Origin: an uncultured Bacteroidia bacterium
GTDB taxonomy: Bacteria > Bacteroidota > Bacteroidia > Bacteroidales > UBA932
Assembly: GCA_902797435.1 (NCBI GenBank)
Contig: CADBSV010000033.1
Coordinates: 1 to 59,373, forward strand
Direction: 5' to 3'
Length of the DNA: 59,373 bases
Part shown: positions 27,807-36,412 of the stretch, piece after piece
Layout: each line of letters opens with the position of its first letter
Position numbering within the stretch: the first letter of the stretch is position 1
Translations under genes and position numbers: made by a program
Notes under the pieces: model-generated
The model's input: the letters and a program-made list of their open reading frames with translations, nothing else
Told to the model about the DNA's origin: nothing
The model's database searches: none

Positions 27807-27830
27807 GCAAATTATCGCCAAGGTTGCACA

Positions 27831-28247
27831 TCATGTCCGAAGATGTGTATCCCTCCATTGCTGCGGGCTCATTCCGCAGACTTCCTGAAACTGTCTCCGG
27901 AAATTGGTCCTGTCGTTTATCCCCACCATTTCGCTGATGAGGGAAACGGGAGCCTCGGGGTTATGGATAAGCAGACGCTCTGCCTCGCATATCCTCAGCT
28001 TCTTTCGCAGACTGAGGAAATTGTCTCCATAAACACGCCGGCTCACCCATGAAAGTTCAAAACGTGAAATTCCGAGCTGCAGGGAGACGTCCTGCATGGA
28101 TTCGTCAGGGTTGCAGTAACCCTTGGCCTCCACCCATTTGTCGAATCTGCTGATAATCTCTCTTGCAAATGGAATCTCTTCCCTGTCCGGTTCCGGTAAC
28201 AGGGCTTCTCTGAGGCGTCTGAACGCTTTGATAATAGCATTTTTCAT
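27831..28247 (-). CDS. Small AraC-type DNA-binding protein
   Basis: A 138-residue protein from ATG 28247. An AraC helix-turn-helix pair fills the C-terminal half: SMQDVSLQLGISRFELSWV, then VSLISEMVGINDRTNFRRQF and CGMSPQQWRD. No ligand-binding domain precedes it, so it is a stand-alone HTH protein; the first 50 residues are charged and helical. Target genes are unknown. It is divergent from ffh. Confidence 0.85.
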   Translation of the reverse strand: MKNAIIKAFRRLREALLPEPDREEIPFAREIISRFDKWVEAKGYCNPDESMQDVSLQLGISRFELSWVSRRVYGDNFLSLRKKLRICEAERLLIHNPEAPVSLISEMVGINDRTNFRRQFQEVCGMSPQQWRDTHLRT

Positions 28248-28300
28248 TGGTTTAATGTTTTGAGTGTTGATACAGGAACTAATTATACTGAAAAAAAACG

Positions 28301-28308
28301 TAAATTTG
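28301..28308 (+). promoter_or_regulatory. -7 box for ffh
   Basis: TAAATTTG matches TAnnTTTG and lies 6 bp before ATG 28315, which predicts a leaderless ffh mRNA. Confidence 0.6.
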
Positions 28309-28314
28309 CAGCCT

Positions 28315-29637
28315 ATGTTTGAAGCCTTACAGGAAAGACTCGAAAAATCCTTCAAACTTCTCAAGGGAGAAGGCAGGATTACAGAAATCAACGTTGCAGA
28401 AACCGTAAAGGATATCCGCCGCGCCCTGCTCGACGCCGATGTCTCCTACAAAGTCGCAAAGGAATTCTGCGACGGAGTAAAGCAGAAGGCCATAGGCACG
28501 GGAGTTCTCACTGCGGTGAAACCGCAACAGATGATGGTAAAGATAGTCCACGACTCCCTTGCAGAGTTCATGGGCGGAGGAGGAACGGACATCAACATCA
28601 AGGGCAATCCGGCCGTCGTCCTCGTAGCCGGACTCAACGGTTCCGGTAAAACCACCTTCAGCGCCAAACTTGCCCTGCGCCTGAAGAAAAAGGGCGTAAA
28701 GGTGATGCTTGCGGCTTGCGATACTTTCCGTCCCGCTGCAATTGAACAGCTCAAAACCCTGGGGGCGCAGGTGGACGTACCCGTTTTCAGCATTGACGGC
28801 GAATCAGACCCCGTGAAAGTGGCCCGCGCCGCCATTTCCCAGGGCGGGCAGCAGGGATACAGCGTCATAATCGTCGATACTGCCGGCCGCCTCGCCGTGG
28901 ATCAGGAACTGATGGACGAAATACGCGCAATGCATGCGGCGGTCAAACCGTCCGAGACCCTGTTCGTCGTGGACGCCATGACAGGTCAGGATGCCGTCGC
29001 CAGCGCTACAGCTTTCAATGAGGCCATAGACTATGACGGAGTGGTGCTCACCAAAATGGACGGTGACACCCGCGGAGGCGCCGCCCTCTCGATAAAAGCC
29101 GTCACCGGCAAGCCCATAAAATTCGTCGGCACGGGGGAAAAGATGGAAGCCCTCGACATTTTTTACCCGGAACGCGCCGCCGACCGTATCCTCGGCATGG
29201 GCGACGTGGTTTCCCTGGTAGAAAAGGCTCAGGAGGCCATAGATGAAAAGGAAGCCCGCGAGACCCGCAAGAAACTCGCCCGCAACCAGTTCAATCTGAA
29301 CGATTTCTACAATCAGATACAGCAGGTCCGAAAGATGGGCGACATAAAGGACCTGGCCGGCATGCTCCCCGGTGTCGGAAAGCAGCTCAAGGACGTTGAC
29401 ATCGACAACGACAAGGCGTTCAAGAGTACCGAAGCCATCTATCACTCCATGACTCCGTGGGAGCGCGAGCATCCCGAAGGAATCACCGGAAACCGCCGCA
29501 AACGCATAGCCGACGGATCCGGCACCTCGATTGCCGAAGTCAACAAACTGCTCAAACAGTTCGAGGGGACAAGGAAGATGATGAAGATGGCTGCAGACGG
29601 GTCGCTCCGTGAGCGGCTAAAGCATTTCCGCGGTTAG
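28315..29637 (+). CDS. ffh: Signal recognition particle protein Ffh
   Basis: A 440-residue GTPase that delivers nascent membrane proteins to SecYEG with FtsY. The N domain starts MFEALQERLEKSFKLLKGEG. The G domain has GLNGSGKTTFSAKLA (P-loop), DTAGRLAVD, and TKMDGDTRGGAALS. The M domain is Met-rich (LAGMLPGVGKQ, RKMMKMA). ATG 28315 is the family start; the frame upstream to 28264 covers the promoter. It converges on the nucleotidase gene with a 4-bp overlap. Confidence 0.97.
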   Translation: MFEALQERLEKSFKLLKGEGRITEINVAETVKDIRRALLDADVSYKVAKEFCDGVKQKAIGTGVLTAVKPQQMMVKIVHDSLAEFMGGGGTDINIKGNPAVVLVAGLNGSGKTTFSAKLALRLKKKGVKVMLAACDTFRPAAIEQLKTLGAQVDVPVFSIDGESDPVKVARAAISQGGQQGYSVIIVDTAGRLAVDQELMDEIRAMHAAVKPSETLFVVDAMTGQDAVASATAFNEAIDYDGVVLTKMDGDTRGGAALSIKAVTGKPIKFVGTGEKMEALDIFYPERAADRILGMGDVVSLVEKAQEAIDEKEARETRKKLARNQFNLNDFYNQIQQVRKMGDIKDLAGMLPGVGKQLKDVDIDNDKAFKSTEAIYHSMTPWEREHPEGITGNRRKRIADGSGTSIAEVNKLLKQFEGTRKMMKMAADGSLRERLKHFRG

Positions 29638-31328
29638 AAGAGCAGCGTCAGATCCTTTACTATAGCGCTGTTGTCGGGGAGGTATTTCCAACTGCCCATT
29701 TCGGGGGTGACGAACTTCTCCGGGTCGAGCACGCCCTCAGCTTCCACATAGTCCTTCAGCATCAGACGGATTTCCTTATGGCGCGCGACGACGCGCTTCT
29801 GAAGTTCTTCCATGGGGATACCGGCTCCCTTGAGAAGCAGGTATCCGCCGCCGCTGGCCCTGTAAGAGGTCATGGCTACGCTGTATTCTGCCGCAAGGTC
29901 GAAAGGAGTTCCGTCGGCAAGGCCAAGAATTGATATCCTGGCTCCCTTGGGCTTACGAAGATCAACCGTATAATTGATTCCCGCAGCCGAATCGAAATTG
30001 TAGCTGGCATTTACGAAAGACCACCCCTTCTGGGCATAACGGGGATCGTCCTTTTGAGCTATGGCGAGCGTGTGCGCACTTCCGGGGGCGGAGAGCATGA
30101 GGCCATAGGAATACTCCAGATAGTCTTTTATCTCCTTCCCGGTGAGGCGCAGCACATACAACTGGTTCTCATACGGATATATCGTGTACAGGTCGTTGTA
30201 GGAAACATTGCCCGCCGATACTTTGCCGTTGTAATTCAGGGGTGCGGCAAAAGAAATGTCGGCCCCGGAGTAACGGAGTTGCACCTGATGCAGAAGATTG
30301 ATATACGGGCACGGCCCCTTATACGAATCGCGCGAATAGAGATCTTCCGTTATGATGCCGATGTTGTGCATGGAGAAAGCCCGGACCGCCTCAAAATCCT
30401 TTCTGAAAGCCTTCCGCATGGCAGGATCCGATTTTCTCCCGTCAACTTTTATGAGCCCTGCCTCGAGTTTCTTTTTTCCGCCTGCATCCATTGCTATCCT
30501 GCCTATACTCACATAGCGGGCTTTTTTGCCGGAATTGAGCAAGGCTATGCTGTCATTGCAGACAGCAATCTGCCTGTGGTCGTGGCCGCAAACAATGAAA
30601 TCCACTCCTCGCAGCGACTTGTAGAGGTCGAGGGACTGGTCTTCCAGGACCGTTCCGGTACCATTGCCGGTTCCGGAATGGGCTACGACCACCGTCACGT
30701 CCGGATGAATGATAGCGCTCAGATTGTCAACATCTTTCTGCACCAGCGGAACAAGGCTTTCGAAATGCATCCCGGGCCATGCCTGCCCATCGAGCCACAT
30801 GGGAATGTTAGGATTGGTATATCCCAGGACCAGCACTTTCATTCCGCCCCTTCTGAACACCTTGTAAACGGGAAATACGGGAAGTCCCGTGGAATCGCTC
30901 ACGGCATTTCCCGCGAGGAAGGGTATCCCCCGTTCGGCGAGTTCCTTTTCAACCCTGCGATACACCGCTGGTCCGGCCTCGATGTCATGGTTTCCGACGG
31001 CTATGGCATCGTATTCCATATATGCCGCCATACGGCTGAAAAGATGCACCGATTCGGTATCGACATAGTTGTAGTAATAAGCGGCGTTGTCCCCCTGGAG
31101 GCAGTCCCCCGCATCGAGCAGAAGCACATTTCCGGCTCCGTCGGCCCTGCGGACGCTGTCAACGTAATACTTGACGGCAAGCAGGCTGCTTTGGTTTCCG
31201 TCTCCGGTGTAGGTGGAATCGAACCATGCGGCGTGGACATCATCGGTAGTAAGGATGGTGAGATGCCTGGAACGCGGAGTGCAAGCCACCGCAAGAACCA
31301 TCAAAGCAAGGACAAATCTGCTTTTCAT
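29634..31328 (-). CDS. 5'-nucleotidase family metallophosphatase lipoprotein
   Basis: A 564-residue protein with a lipoprotein signal (MKSRFVLALMVLAVAC). The N-terminal metallophosphoesterase domain has TTDDVHAAW, DAGDCLQGD, GNHDIEAG, VVVAHSGTG and VCGHDHRQ, covering the usual metal ligands (the first motif has TDDVH where DxH is usual). The C-terminal 5'-nucleotidase substrate domain has YPYENQLYVLRLTG and MTSYRASGGGYLLL. It likely hydrolyses nucleotides in the periplasm. One base separates it from the upstream barrel gene. Confidence 0.9.
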   Translation of the reverse strand: MKSRFVLALMVLAVACTPRSRHLTILTTDDVHAAWFDSTYTGDGNQSSLLAVKYYVDSVRRADGAGNVLLLDAGDCLQGDNAAYYYNYVDTESVHLFSRMAAYMEYDAIAVGNHDIEAGPAVYRRVEKELAERGIPFLAGNAVSDSTGLPVFPVYKVFRRGGMKVLVLGYTNPNIPMWLDGQAWPGMHFESLVPLVQKDVDNLSAIIHPDVTVVVAHSGTGNGTGTVLEDQSLDLYKSLRGVDFIVCGHDHRQIAVCNDSIALLNSGKKARYVSIGRIAMDAGGKKKLEAGLIKVDGRKSDPAMRKAFRKDFEAVRAFSMHNIGIITEDLYSRDSYKGPCPYINLLHQVQLRYSGADISFAAPLNYNGKVSAGNVSYNDLYTIYPYENQLYVLRLTGKEIKDYLEYSYGLMLSAPGSAHTLAIAQKDDPRYAQKGWSFVNASYNFDSAAGINYTVDLRKPKGARISILGLADGTPFDLAAEYSVAMTSYRASGGGYLLLKGAGIPMEELQKRVVARHKEIRLMLKDYVEAEGVLDPEKFVTPEMGSWKYLPDNSAIVKDLTLLF

Positions 31329-31329
31329 A

Positions 31330-32520
31330 TTATAGGAAATAGTAGTGTTCTGTTTTCTTCTTCACGGGCTCCCCTATCCTTCCTGCACCCCATTTCAGAT
31401 GGCGCAGACGGTCCAGGTCGAGCACGAAGCCAAGGGTCTGGGTGTTACCGATGAATCCGGGATCGGAGAAATCGTAGCCGGCCTTGAAATGGAAACGGGC
31501 CCTGAGCTGAAGCGAAAGCGCCCTGCCGAGTTTCGGCGTCCAGGAGAGTTCGGCCATGTCATATACTCCGTACCCGTAGAACGGACAGCCGAAATAGAGA
31601 TTGTTGCCGTACTTGCCGCCGCCAAGGTCGGTCCCGGAATAAAGATACTGGAACCCCTGCCCGCGGAAAAGAGTATTTGTAATGAAAACATTCCGCTTCC
31701 CGGCGCGGAAAACGGCCTCGGCGCCAAGTCTTATGGTCTGCGACTCCTCCCTTTCACGGTCCCACTGATAGGTGCCCAGCAGTCCGGCCTTCAGCGACAG
31801 TTCCTGCATGCCGGTGCGTTTGGCGAAGTCCACCCTTATGAAAGGATTGAGAAGGTCGTTGTCCACAACCCCGGGAGCCTGAACGCTGCCGGCATAATGG
31901 TAGAATGTTCCGGCAAAACCTATATTCAGCCAAGGCTCGGGAGTCCAGAGAAGAGAGCTGAAAATCATGAACCTTTCCTTCCGGGTGTTGCCGTACTGCC
32001 CCATCCAGTCGGCGCCAATCTCGGCATATAGACTGCGTGAACGGTATTTCAGGAGCAATCCTTCGATATTGCGGTCCACAAAACGGGTGGAATCGCTGAA
32101 GAACACTCTTCCGTACTCCCCTTCGCTGAAGTTCCTCGGAAAAACCCCTATTATGCCTTCGAAAAGGGATCCGTCCCGAAGACGGACATGTCCGTCGTAA
32201 TGAACTGTAACCTCGTCCACATAACGCCCTTCGCCGGAACCCATGTCCTTTCGGATATCAAGTCCCAGCGTCAGGCGATGGTTCACGCCCGTTCCCTGCC
32301 AGAAACTGAGTCCGACAGAAGGCGTGAACGACATGGCGTTGATGGTGCCGGAACGGACGGGAGAATCAACCTTGTAGTCAAATTCCCGGTTCTCGAAATA
32401 ATATTCGTAGAAGGTATTGTATTCAAACTGGACATCCTTACGCAGCAACTGGGCTGAAGCCGCTGCGGGGAAAAGCAGCAGCAGAGACGGTATCAGGACT
32501 TTTTTGAAGAAATGGAGCAT
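31330..32520 (-). CDS. Outer-membrane beta-barrel protein, unassigned
   Basis: A 396-residue protein with signal peptide MLHFFKKVLIPSLLLLFPAA. The mature part alternates short amphipathic strands rich in Tyr, Phe, Trp and Gly (YYFENREFDYK, SLYAEIGADWMGQYG, FIRVDFAKRTG) and ends in aromatics, as outer-membrane barrels do. No family was recognised. It is cotranscribed with the nucleotidase, so it may supply or sense the same compounds; this is inference. Confidence 0.7.
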   Translation of the reverse strand: MLHFFKKVLIPSLLLLFPAAASAQLLRKDVQFEYNTFYEYYFENREFDYKVDSPVRSGTINAMSFTPSVGLSFWQGTGVNHRLTLGLDIRKDMGSGEGRYVDEVTVHYDGHVRLRDGSLFEGIIGVFPRNFSEGEYGRVFFSDSTRFVDRNIEGLLLKYRSRSLYAEIGADWMGQYGNTRKERFMIFSSLLWTPEPWLNIGFAGTFYHYAGSVQAPGVVDNDLLNPFIRVDFAKRTGMQELSLKAGLLGTYQWDREREESQTIRLGAEAVFRAGKRNVFITNTLFRGQGFQYLYSGTDLGGGKYGNNLYFGCPFYGYGVYDMAELSWTPKLGRALSLQLRARFHFKAGYDFSDPGFIGNTQTLGFVLDLDRLRHLKWGAGRIGEPVKKKTEHYYFL

Positions 32521-32527
32521 AATTGTA

Positions 32528-32535
32528 CAAAGTTA
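32528..32535 (-). promoter_or_regulatory. -7 box for the barrel-nucleotidase operon
   Basis: Minus-strand TAACTTTG lies 7 bp before ATG 32520; a nearly leaderless transcript is expected. Confidence 0.6.
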
Positions 32536-32537
32536 AT

Positions 32538-32545
32538 TATTTTTG
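32538..32545 (+). promoter_or_regulatory. -7 box for the GSCFA gene
   Basis: TATTTTTG matches TAnnTTTG and is divergent from the box at 32528-32535, only 2 bp away. It lies 4 bp before ATG 32550, so transcription should start at or inside the start codon. Confidence 0.55.
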
Positions 32546-32549
32546 CTAC

Positions 32550-33401
32550 ATGTTAAAAATAAGCACGACCGTCTCCGTCAACTCATTGCCGGTGCAGATT
32601 TCGCTCAAAGACAGCATAATGGTTCTGGGCTCATGCTTCGCCGACAGCATCGGAGAACGTCTCGGGGCTGCCGGATTCAATGTCTGCATAAACCCCTTCG
32701 GGACACTCTACAATCCCGTTTCAGTGTTCAATTCGGTTGCCAGGCTTTCGAGCGGCATCCCTTTCCGGGAAGAAGATTGCGTCGAGATGGGTGCGGGAGC
32801 AGGTCTGATTTGCTCCTTTTTCCACCACACGTCGTTCGCCAGGCCGACGGCGGAGCGGTTCCTGCAGGATGCCAACACTGCCCTTTCAGAAGCCTCCGCC
32901 TTCTGGAAGAACTGCAACAAGGTGATAGTCACCTTAGGTACCGCCATGGTGTGGAAGCTCCTTGCTGGCGGAGAAACGGTCTCCAACTGCCTCAAAAGGC
33001 CGGCCGCGGAATTCTCGCATGAAATGCTGGGCACAGCTCAGGTGACAGCACTTCTGCAGTTGCTCCTGCAAAACAACCCGGATAAGGAATTCATCTTCAC
33101 TGTAAGCCCTATCCGGCACCTCGGACAGGGTGCGCACCTGAACACCCTCAGCAAGGCTACGCTGCAGCTGGCCCTGAACCGCACCGGAGCATGCTATTTC
33201 CCGGCGTACGAAATATTGCTTGACGAACTGCGCGACTACCGCTACTATGCAGACGACCTGGTCCATCCGAGCCGTCTTGCAGAAGAGATAATCTGGCAGC
33301 GCTTCCTCTCCGGAGCCGTCGATCCTTCGGACATTCCCCAGATACAGCTGAATGAAAAAACGGCACGCCAGAAGGCGCACCGTCCAATTCTTTCCAGATA
33401 A
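32550..33401 (+). CDS. GSCFA domain protein
   Basis: A 283-residue protein. The signature LGSCFADSIGERLGAAGF (about 28-45) and NPFGTLYNPVS define the GSCFA family, an SGNH-hydrolase-like group common in Bacteroidetes. The Ser of GSCFA and the C-terminal DDLVHPSRLAEE (Asp-x-x-His) would be the catalytic pair. The substrate is unknown; acetyl-ester hydrolysis is a guess from the fold. No signal peptide. I start at ATG 32550, not the TTG-type frame opening at 32523. Confidence 0.85.
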   Translation: MLKISTTVSVNSLPVQISLKDSIMVLGSCFADSIGERLGAAGFNVCINPFGTLYNPVSVFNSVARLSSGIPFREEDCVEMGAGAGLICSFFHHTSFARPTAERFLQDANTALSEASAFWKNCNKVIVTLGTAMVWKLLAGGETVSNCLKRPAAEFSHEMLGTAQVTALLQLLLQNNPDKEFIFTVSPIRHLGQGAHLNTLSKATLQLALNRTGACYFPAYEILLDELRDYRYYADDLVHPSRLAEEIIWQRFLSGAVDPSDIPQIQLNEKTARQKAHRPILSR

Positions 33402-33449
33402 CCATTCAGGAGGTCGAGACCTCAAAAGGCAATCTATTGCATATAAACG

Positions 33450-33794
33450 TTACAGCTGAGCTGCAATCTCGGAAGGACTGATTCCAAGGAGCCTGGCCCT
33501 CTCGGCGAATGCAGGCAGCTGCTCCTTCATGAAGCGCTCGCGGGCATCCTTCAGGATGAGTTCCCTGGCATCTTCAGAGACAAAATAACCTATTCCCCGC
33601 TGCTGATAGATGACCCCCATCGCGGTAAGCCGCTCATACGAACGCGCCACCGTATTGGGATTGACCCCTATCGAGGCCCCGTACTCCCTTACAGAAGGAA
33701 CCCTTTCTTCAGCGGACAGTTCTCCGGAAAGAACCCTGTCGCAGAACGAATCAGCTATCTGAAGATAAATGGGTCTGTTGTTGTCAAATTCCAT
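33450..33794 (-). CDS. GntR-family regulator, YtrA-type
   Basis: A 114-residue protein with an N-terminal winged helix (PIYLQIADSFCDRVLSGEL, VPSVREYGASIGVNPNTVAR, then GIGYFVSEDA) and a short helical tail for dimer formation, with no ligand-binding domain. That is the YtrA subfamily layout. It is the last gene of an operon after its own ABC transporter genes. A matching palindrome at 35444-35467 overlaps the promoter, so autorepression is likely. Confidence 0.9.
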   Translation of the reverse strand: MEFDNNRPIYLQIADSFCDRVLSGELSAEERVPSVREYGASIGVNPNTVARSYERLTAMGVIYQQRGIGYFVSEDARELILKDARERFMKEQLPAFAERARLLGISPSEIAAQL

Positions 33795-33798
33795 GGCT

Positions 33799-34611
33799 CT
33801 AATGCTTTAAAGTCTTCACTCTTAAGTATATGAGCAGATCGAACACCACAAACCACACGGTATAGACTGCATACATGATAAGATTGAGAGTGCGGATTAC
33901 GGCTTCCTCGGTTATGGTCTCGAATTCTATCTGCAGGTTGCTGATGTTAAGCGCCTGCATAATGCCCGCGGTACCCATGGTGATGACCATCATAAGGATG
34001 AAGTATGCCAGGAACGTAAGGCCTATCTTGCTCTTCTTGAAGCAGATGGCTCCGAGAGTGAACACAAGCACGTTCTCACACCACGAGAGGAACAAGGCAT
34101 AAGGCCAGCTTATGGCGATTCCGCCGGCAGGCGTCTGCAGTTCAGACCAGATTTTCCCCATCACGGACACTATGCCGGAAATGGCGGTAGAGCCGTAAGT
34201 CCCGCTGAAGACAAGGCTCAGAAGTCCGTCTGTGAGCGCAAGTTCTGCCAGCAGGAATACCGGTACGGCAAGGCAAGTTACAATGAGCATCGAGCACCAC
34301 TTCTCAAGAGTTGAAGCCGGAAGCATCAGATAGTCGGATCCCGTCTTCTTGTCGGTAAGCGGCCCGTAATGCTTTGCAGGGAAGAAGATAAGCGCAATGG
34401 CAAAGGCGCTTATGTAAGCAGGTATCTTGCCCCAGTCGCCCATCACGAGTGCGTGCCCGCTGAAAATGAGTGAGAAGGCCTGTGCTATGAAATACTGAAA
34501 CACCGGCATGGCGCCGATTATTGCAAGGGTGAGGCCGCTGTCAGCGACGGCGCTGCGGATATCGTGTACGAGATAACTCCAGAACCTCTTGATGCTAAAT
34601 GTATTACTCAT
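33799..34611 (-). CDS. ABC transporter permease subunit
   Basis: A 270-residue membrane protein with about six helices (LTLAIIGAMPVFQYFIA, YISAFAIALIFFPA, MLIVTCLAVPVFLLAE and others). It overlaps the ATPase gene by 8 bp and is 4 bp from the GntR gene. YtrA-type loci encode drug or envelope-stress ABC exporters; the substrate is unknown. ATG 34611 is chosen over the frame opening at 34647, which lies inside the ATPase gene. Confidence 0.75.
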   Translation of the reverse strand: MSNTFSIKRFWSYLVHDIRSAVADSGLTLAIIGAMPVFQYFIAQAFSLIFSGHALVMGDWGKIPAYISAFAIALIFFPAKHYGPLTDKKTGSDYLMLPASTLEKWCSMLIVTCLAVPVFLLAELALTDGLLSLVFSGTYGSTAISGIVSVMGKIWSELQTPAGGIAISWPYALFLSWCENVLVFTLGAICFKKSKIGLTFLAYFILMMVITMGTAGIMQALNISNLQIEFETITEEAVIRTLNLIMYAVYTVWFVVFDLLIYLRVKTLKH

Positions 34612-35434
34612 GGCTGAAAATTCCTTTGACAAGTTCTTTATGGGCATGGACAGTATTGAAAAGGGCCTCTACGTTCACCTTGCTCTCTTCCCCGGAGGTA
34701 TTTGGATACACCTGGATGAATCCACCAGGCAACTGCTCGCTGTAAAGGGACCCCGGATTGAGAGTGGTGCCGTAATCGAAGAAAAGTTTCGAGGTGATCT
34801 CTTCCACCGACGCATTGAGAAGCACGTCACGGCGGTCGAGTATTACGATAGGATCGATGATGTTCTCCAGGTCCTTCACCTGATGAGTTGAAATGACAAT
34901 TGTACTCTCATCCGAAGTGAGACTCATTATCACCTTTCGGAACTGGGCCTTCGAAGGAATGTCGAGCCCGTTGGTAGGTTCGTCAAGGAAAAGATAACGG
35001 GTATTGCATGCAAGGGCGAATGCAATATAGGTTTTCTTCAATTGCCCCGCCGACATGGTGTTCATCTTCTTCGAGGGATCGTTCTCGAAGATGTTCATGG
35101 CGCTGAGGAATTTGGAATGGTCGTATGACGGCCAGAAACTGCCGGTATCCTTTGCCCAGACCGCGGAAGGAAGATTCACCGGAGCCACCTCATCCGGAAG
35201 GTAATACTGGTTCTCAAGAAAGGACGGAAGCCTCTTGAAGGGAACCGTCCCGTCGGTGATGATACTGCCCGAAGAGGGCTTTTTAAGGCCGCAGAGAAGC
35301 GTCAGCAGAGTTGTCTTCCCAACTCCGTTTTCTCCCAGCAGCCCATAAATCTTTCCGGGCTCGAGCTCGAGGGAGATGTTTTCCAGACACGGAACATTGC
35401 CGTAACTGAAGCTTAGATTGTTTACCTTTATCAT
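34604..35434 (-). CDS. ABC transporter ATP-binding protein (with GntR partner)
   Basis: A 276-residue cytosolic ATPase. Walker A is GENGVGKTTLL (about 34-44), the signature is MSAGQLKK, Walker B is LFLDEPTNGLD, and the switch His is in STHQ. The C-terminal 60 residues are an extra domain. It is first in the ATPase-permease-regulator operon, under the promoter at 35469-35476 and operator at 35444-35467. Confidence 0.93.
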   Translation of the reverse strand: MIKVNNLSFSYGNVPCLENISLELEPGKIYGLLGENGVGKTTLLTLLCGLKKPSSGSIITDGTVPFKRLPSFLENQYYLPDEVAPVNLPSAVWAKDTGSFWPSYDHSKFLSAMNIFENDPSKKMNTMSAGQLKKTYIAFALACNTRYLFLDEPTNGLDIPSKAQFRKVIMSLTSDESTIVISTHQVKDLENIIDPIVILDRRDVLLNASVEEITSKLFFDYGTTLNPGSLYSEQLPGGFIQVYPNTSGEESKVNVEALFNTVHAHKELVKGIFSHE

Positions 35435-35443
35435 TTACTAAAT

Positions 35444-35467
35444 AGTGTATTAGTTAATTAGTACACT
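35444..35467. promoter_or_regulatory. Palindromic operator, probable GntR/YtrA site
   Basis: A 24-bp nearly perfect palindrome: outer arms AGTGTA and TACACT, inner TTAGTTAATTAG, with only two symmetric mismatches. It begins 1 bp downstream of the -7 box and so covers the transcription start. YtrA-type regulators bind sites of this kind, and the operon encodes one. Binding would block initiation. Confidence 0.75.
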
Positions 35468-35468
35468 G

Positions 35469-35476
35469 CAAAGGTA
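35469..35476 (-). promoter_or_regulatory. -7 box for the ABC-GntR operon
   Basis: Minus-strand TACCTTTG matches TAnnTTTG. It is 34 bp before ATG 35434, and the operator sits in the space between. Confidence 0.65.
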
Positions 35477-35518
35477 AACAATATTTTTATACTTCCAAAT
35501 TTTTTTCGCTTTTTTTAG

Positions 35519-35526
35519 TAATTTTG
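35519..35526 (+). promoter_or_regulatory. -7 box for the zinc peptidase gene
   Basis: TAATTTTG matches TAnnTTTG and lies 19 bp before ATG 35546, in a T-rich stretch. Confidence 0.6.
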
Positions 35527-35545
35527 TAGAGAAACACTTATCGAT

Positions 35546-36409
35546 ATGAAACTTGACGGAAGAAGAAGCAGTTCAAATGTGGACGACAGGCGCGGCCAAG
35601 GCGGCGGCATCAGGAAAGGAATGGGCATTGGAGGCCTGATAGTGGCAGCCCTTCTTGGGTGGATTCTCACAGGCAATCCTTTCCAGTTTGTCTCGGGAGG
35701 TGACATTGGCAACCTTATTACCACCCAGACGGATTCGGGTCATACGCTCACGGCCGAAGAAGAGCAGCTCGCCGAGTTCTCCGGCAAGATACTGGCAAGC
35801 ACCGAAGATGTGTGGACAGCCGTCTTCAGGAAGATGGGCAAGAAGTACACTCCCCCGCGCATGGTGCTGTTCACAGGCAGCGTCCAGACCGGCTGCGGCG
35901 GCGCCACCTCGCAGGTCGGTCCGTTTTACTGCTCCGCAGACCAGGCGCTCTATATCGACCTCAGCTTCTTTTCATCCATGAAACGGCAGCTCGGAGCCGA
36001 CGGCGATTTTGCATACGCCTATGTGATAGCCCACGAAGTCGGGCACCACGTTCAGAATCTTCTGGGCACCCTAAGCGAGGTCAATGCAGTACGCGCACGG
36101 AGCAGCGAGGCTGTTGCCAACGAATACAGCGTAAGGCTCGAGCTTCAGGCCGACTTCTATGCAGGAATCTGGGGCTATCATGAGAGCGAGATGTTCGGCA
36201 GCCTCGAAAAAGGAGACCTCGAAGAAGCCCTGCACTGTGCCACAAAAATAGGTGACGACTGGCTCCAGAAGCAGGCCAGGGGCTATTCCGTGCCGGAGTC
36301 ATTCACACACGGCACATCCGCCCAACGCGAAAAATGGCTGAAAAAAGGTCTCACAACCGGAGACCTTTCTCTGGGAGATACATTCTCTCCCGCATATTCC
36401 AGACTCTGA
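35546..36409 (+). CDS. Neutral zinc metallopeptidase, YpfJ family
   Basis: A 287-residue protein. A Gly/Arg-rich cytosolic start (RRGQGGGIRKGMGIGG) is followed by one membrane span (LIVAALLGWIL), then a large periplasmic domain. The zinc site is HEVGHHVQN (about 163-171), with a downstream ELQADFYAGIWG providing the third ligand. The family (Zn_peptidase, formerly YpfJ) has no known substrate. It converges on yebC with only 3 bp between stops. Confidence 0.9.
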   Translation: MKLDGRRSSSNVDDRRGQGGGIRKGMGIGGLIVAALLGWILTGNPFQFVSGGDIGNLITTQTDSGHTLTAEEEQLAEFSGKILASTEDVWTAVFRKMGKKYTPPRMVLFTGSVQTGCGGATSQVGPFYCSADQALYIDLSFFSSMKRQLGADGDFAYAYVIAHEVGHHVQNLLGTLSEVNAVRARSSEAVANEYSVRLELQADFYAGIWGYHESEMFGSLEKGDLEEALHCATKIGDDWLQKQARGYSVPESFTHGTSAQREKWLKKGLTTGDLSLGDTFSPAYSRL

Positions 36410-36412
36410 GGA

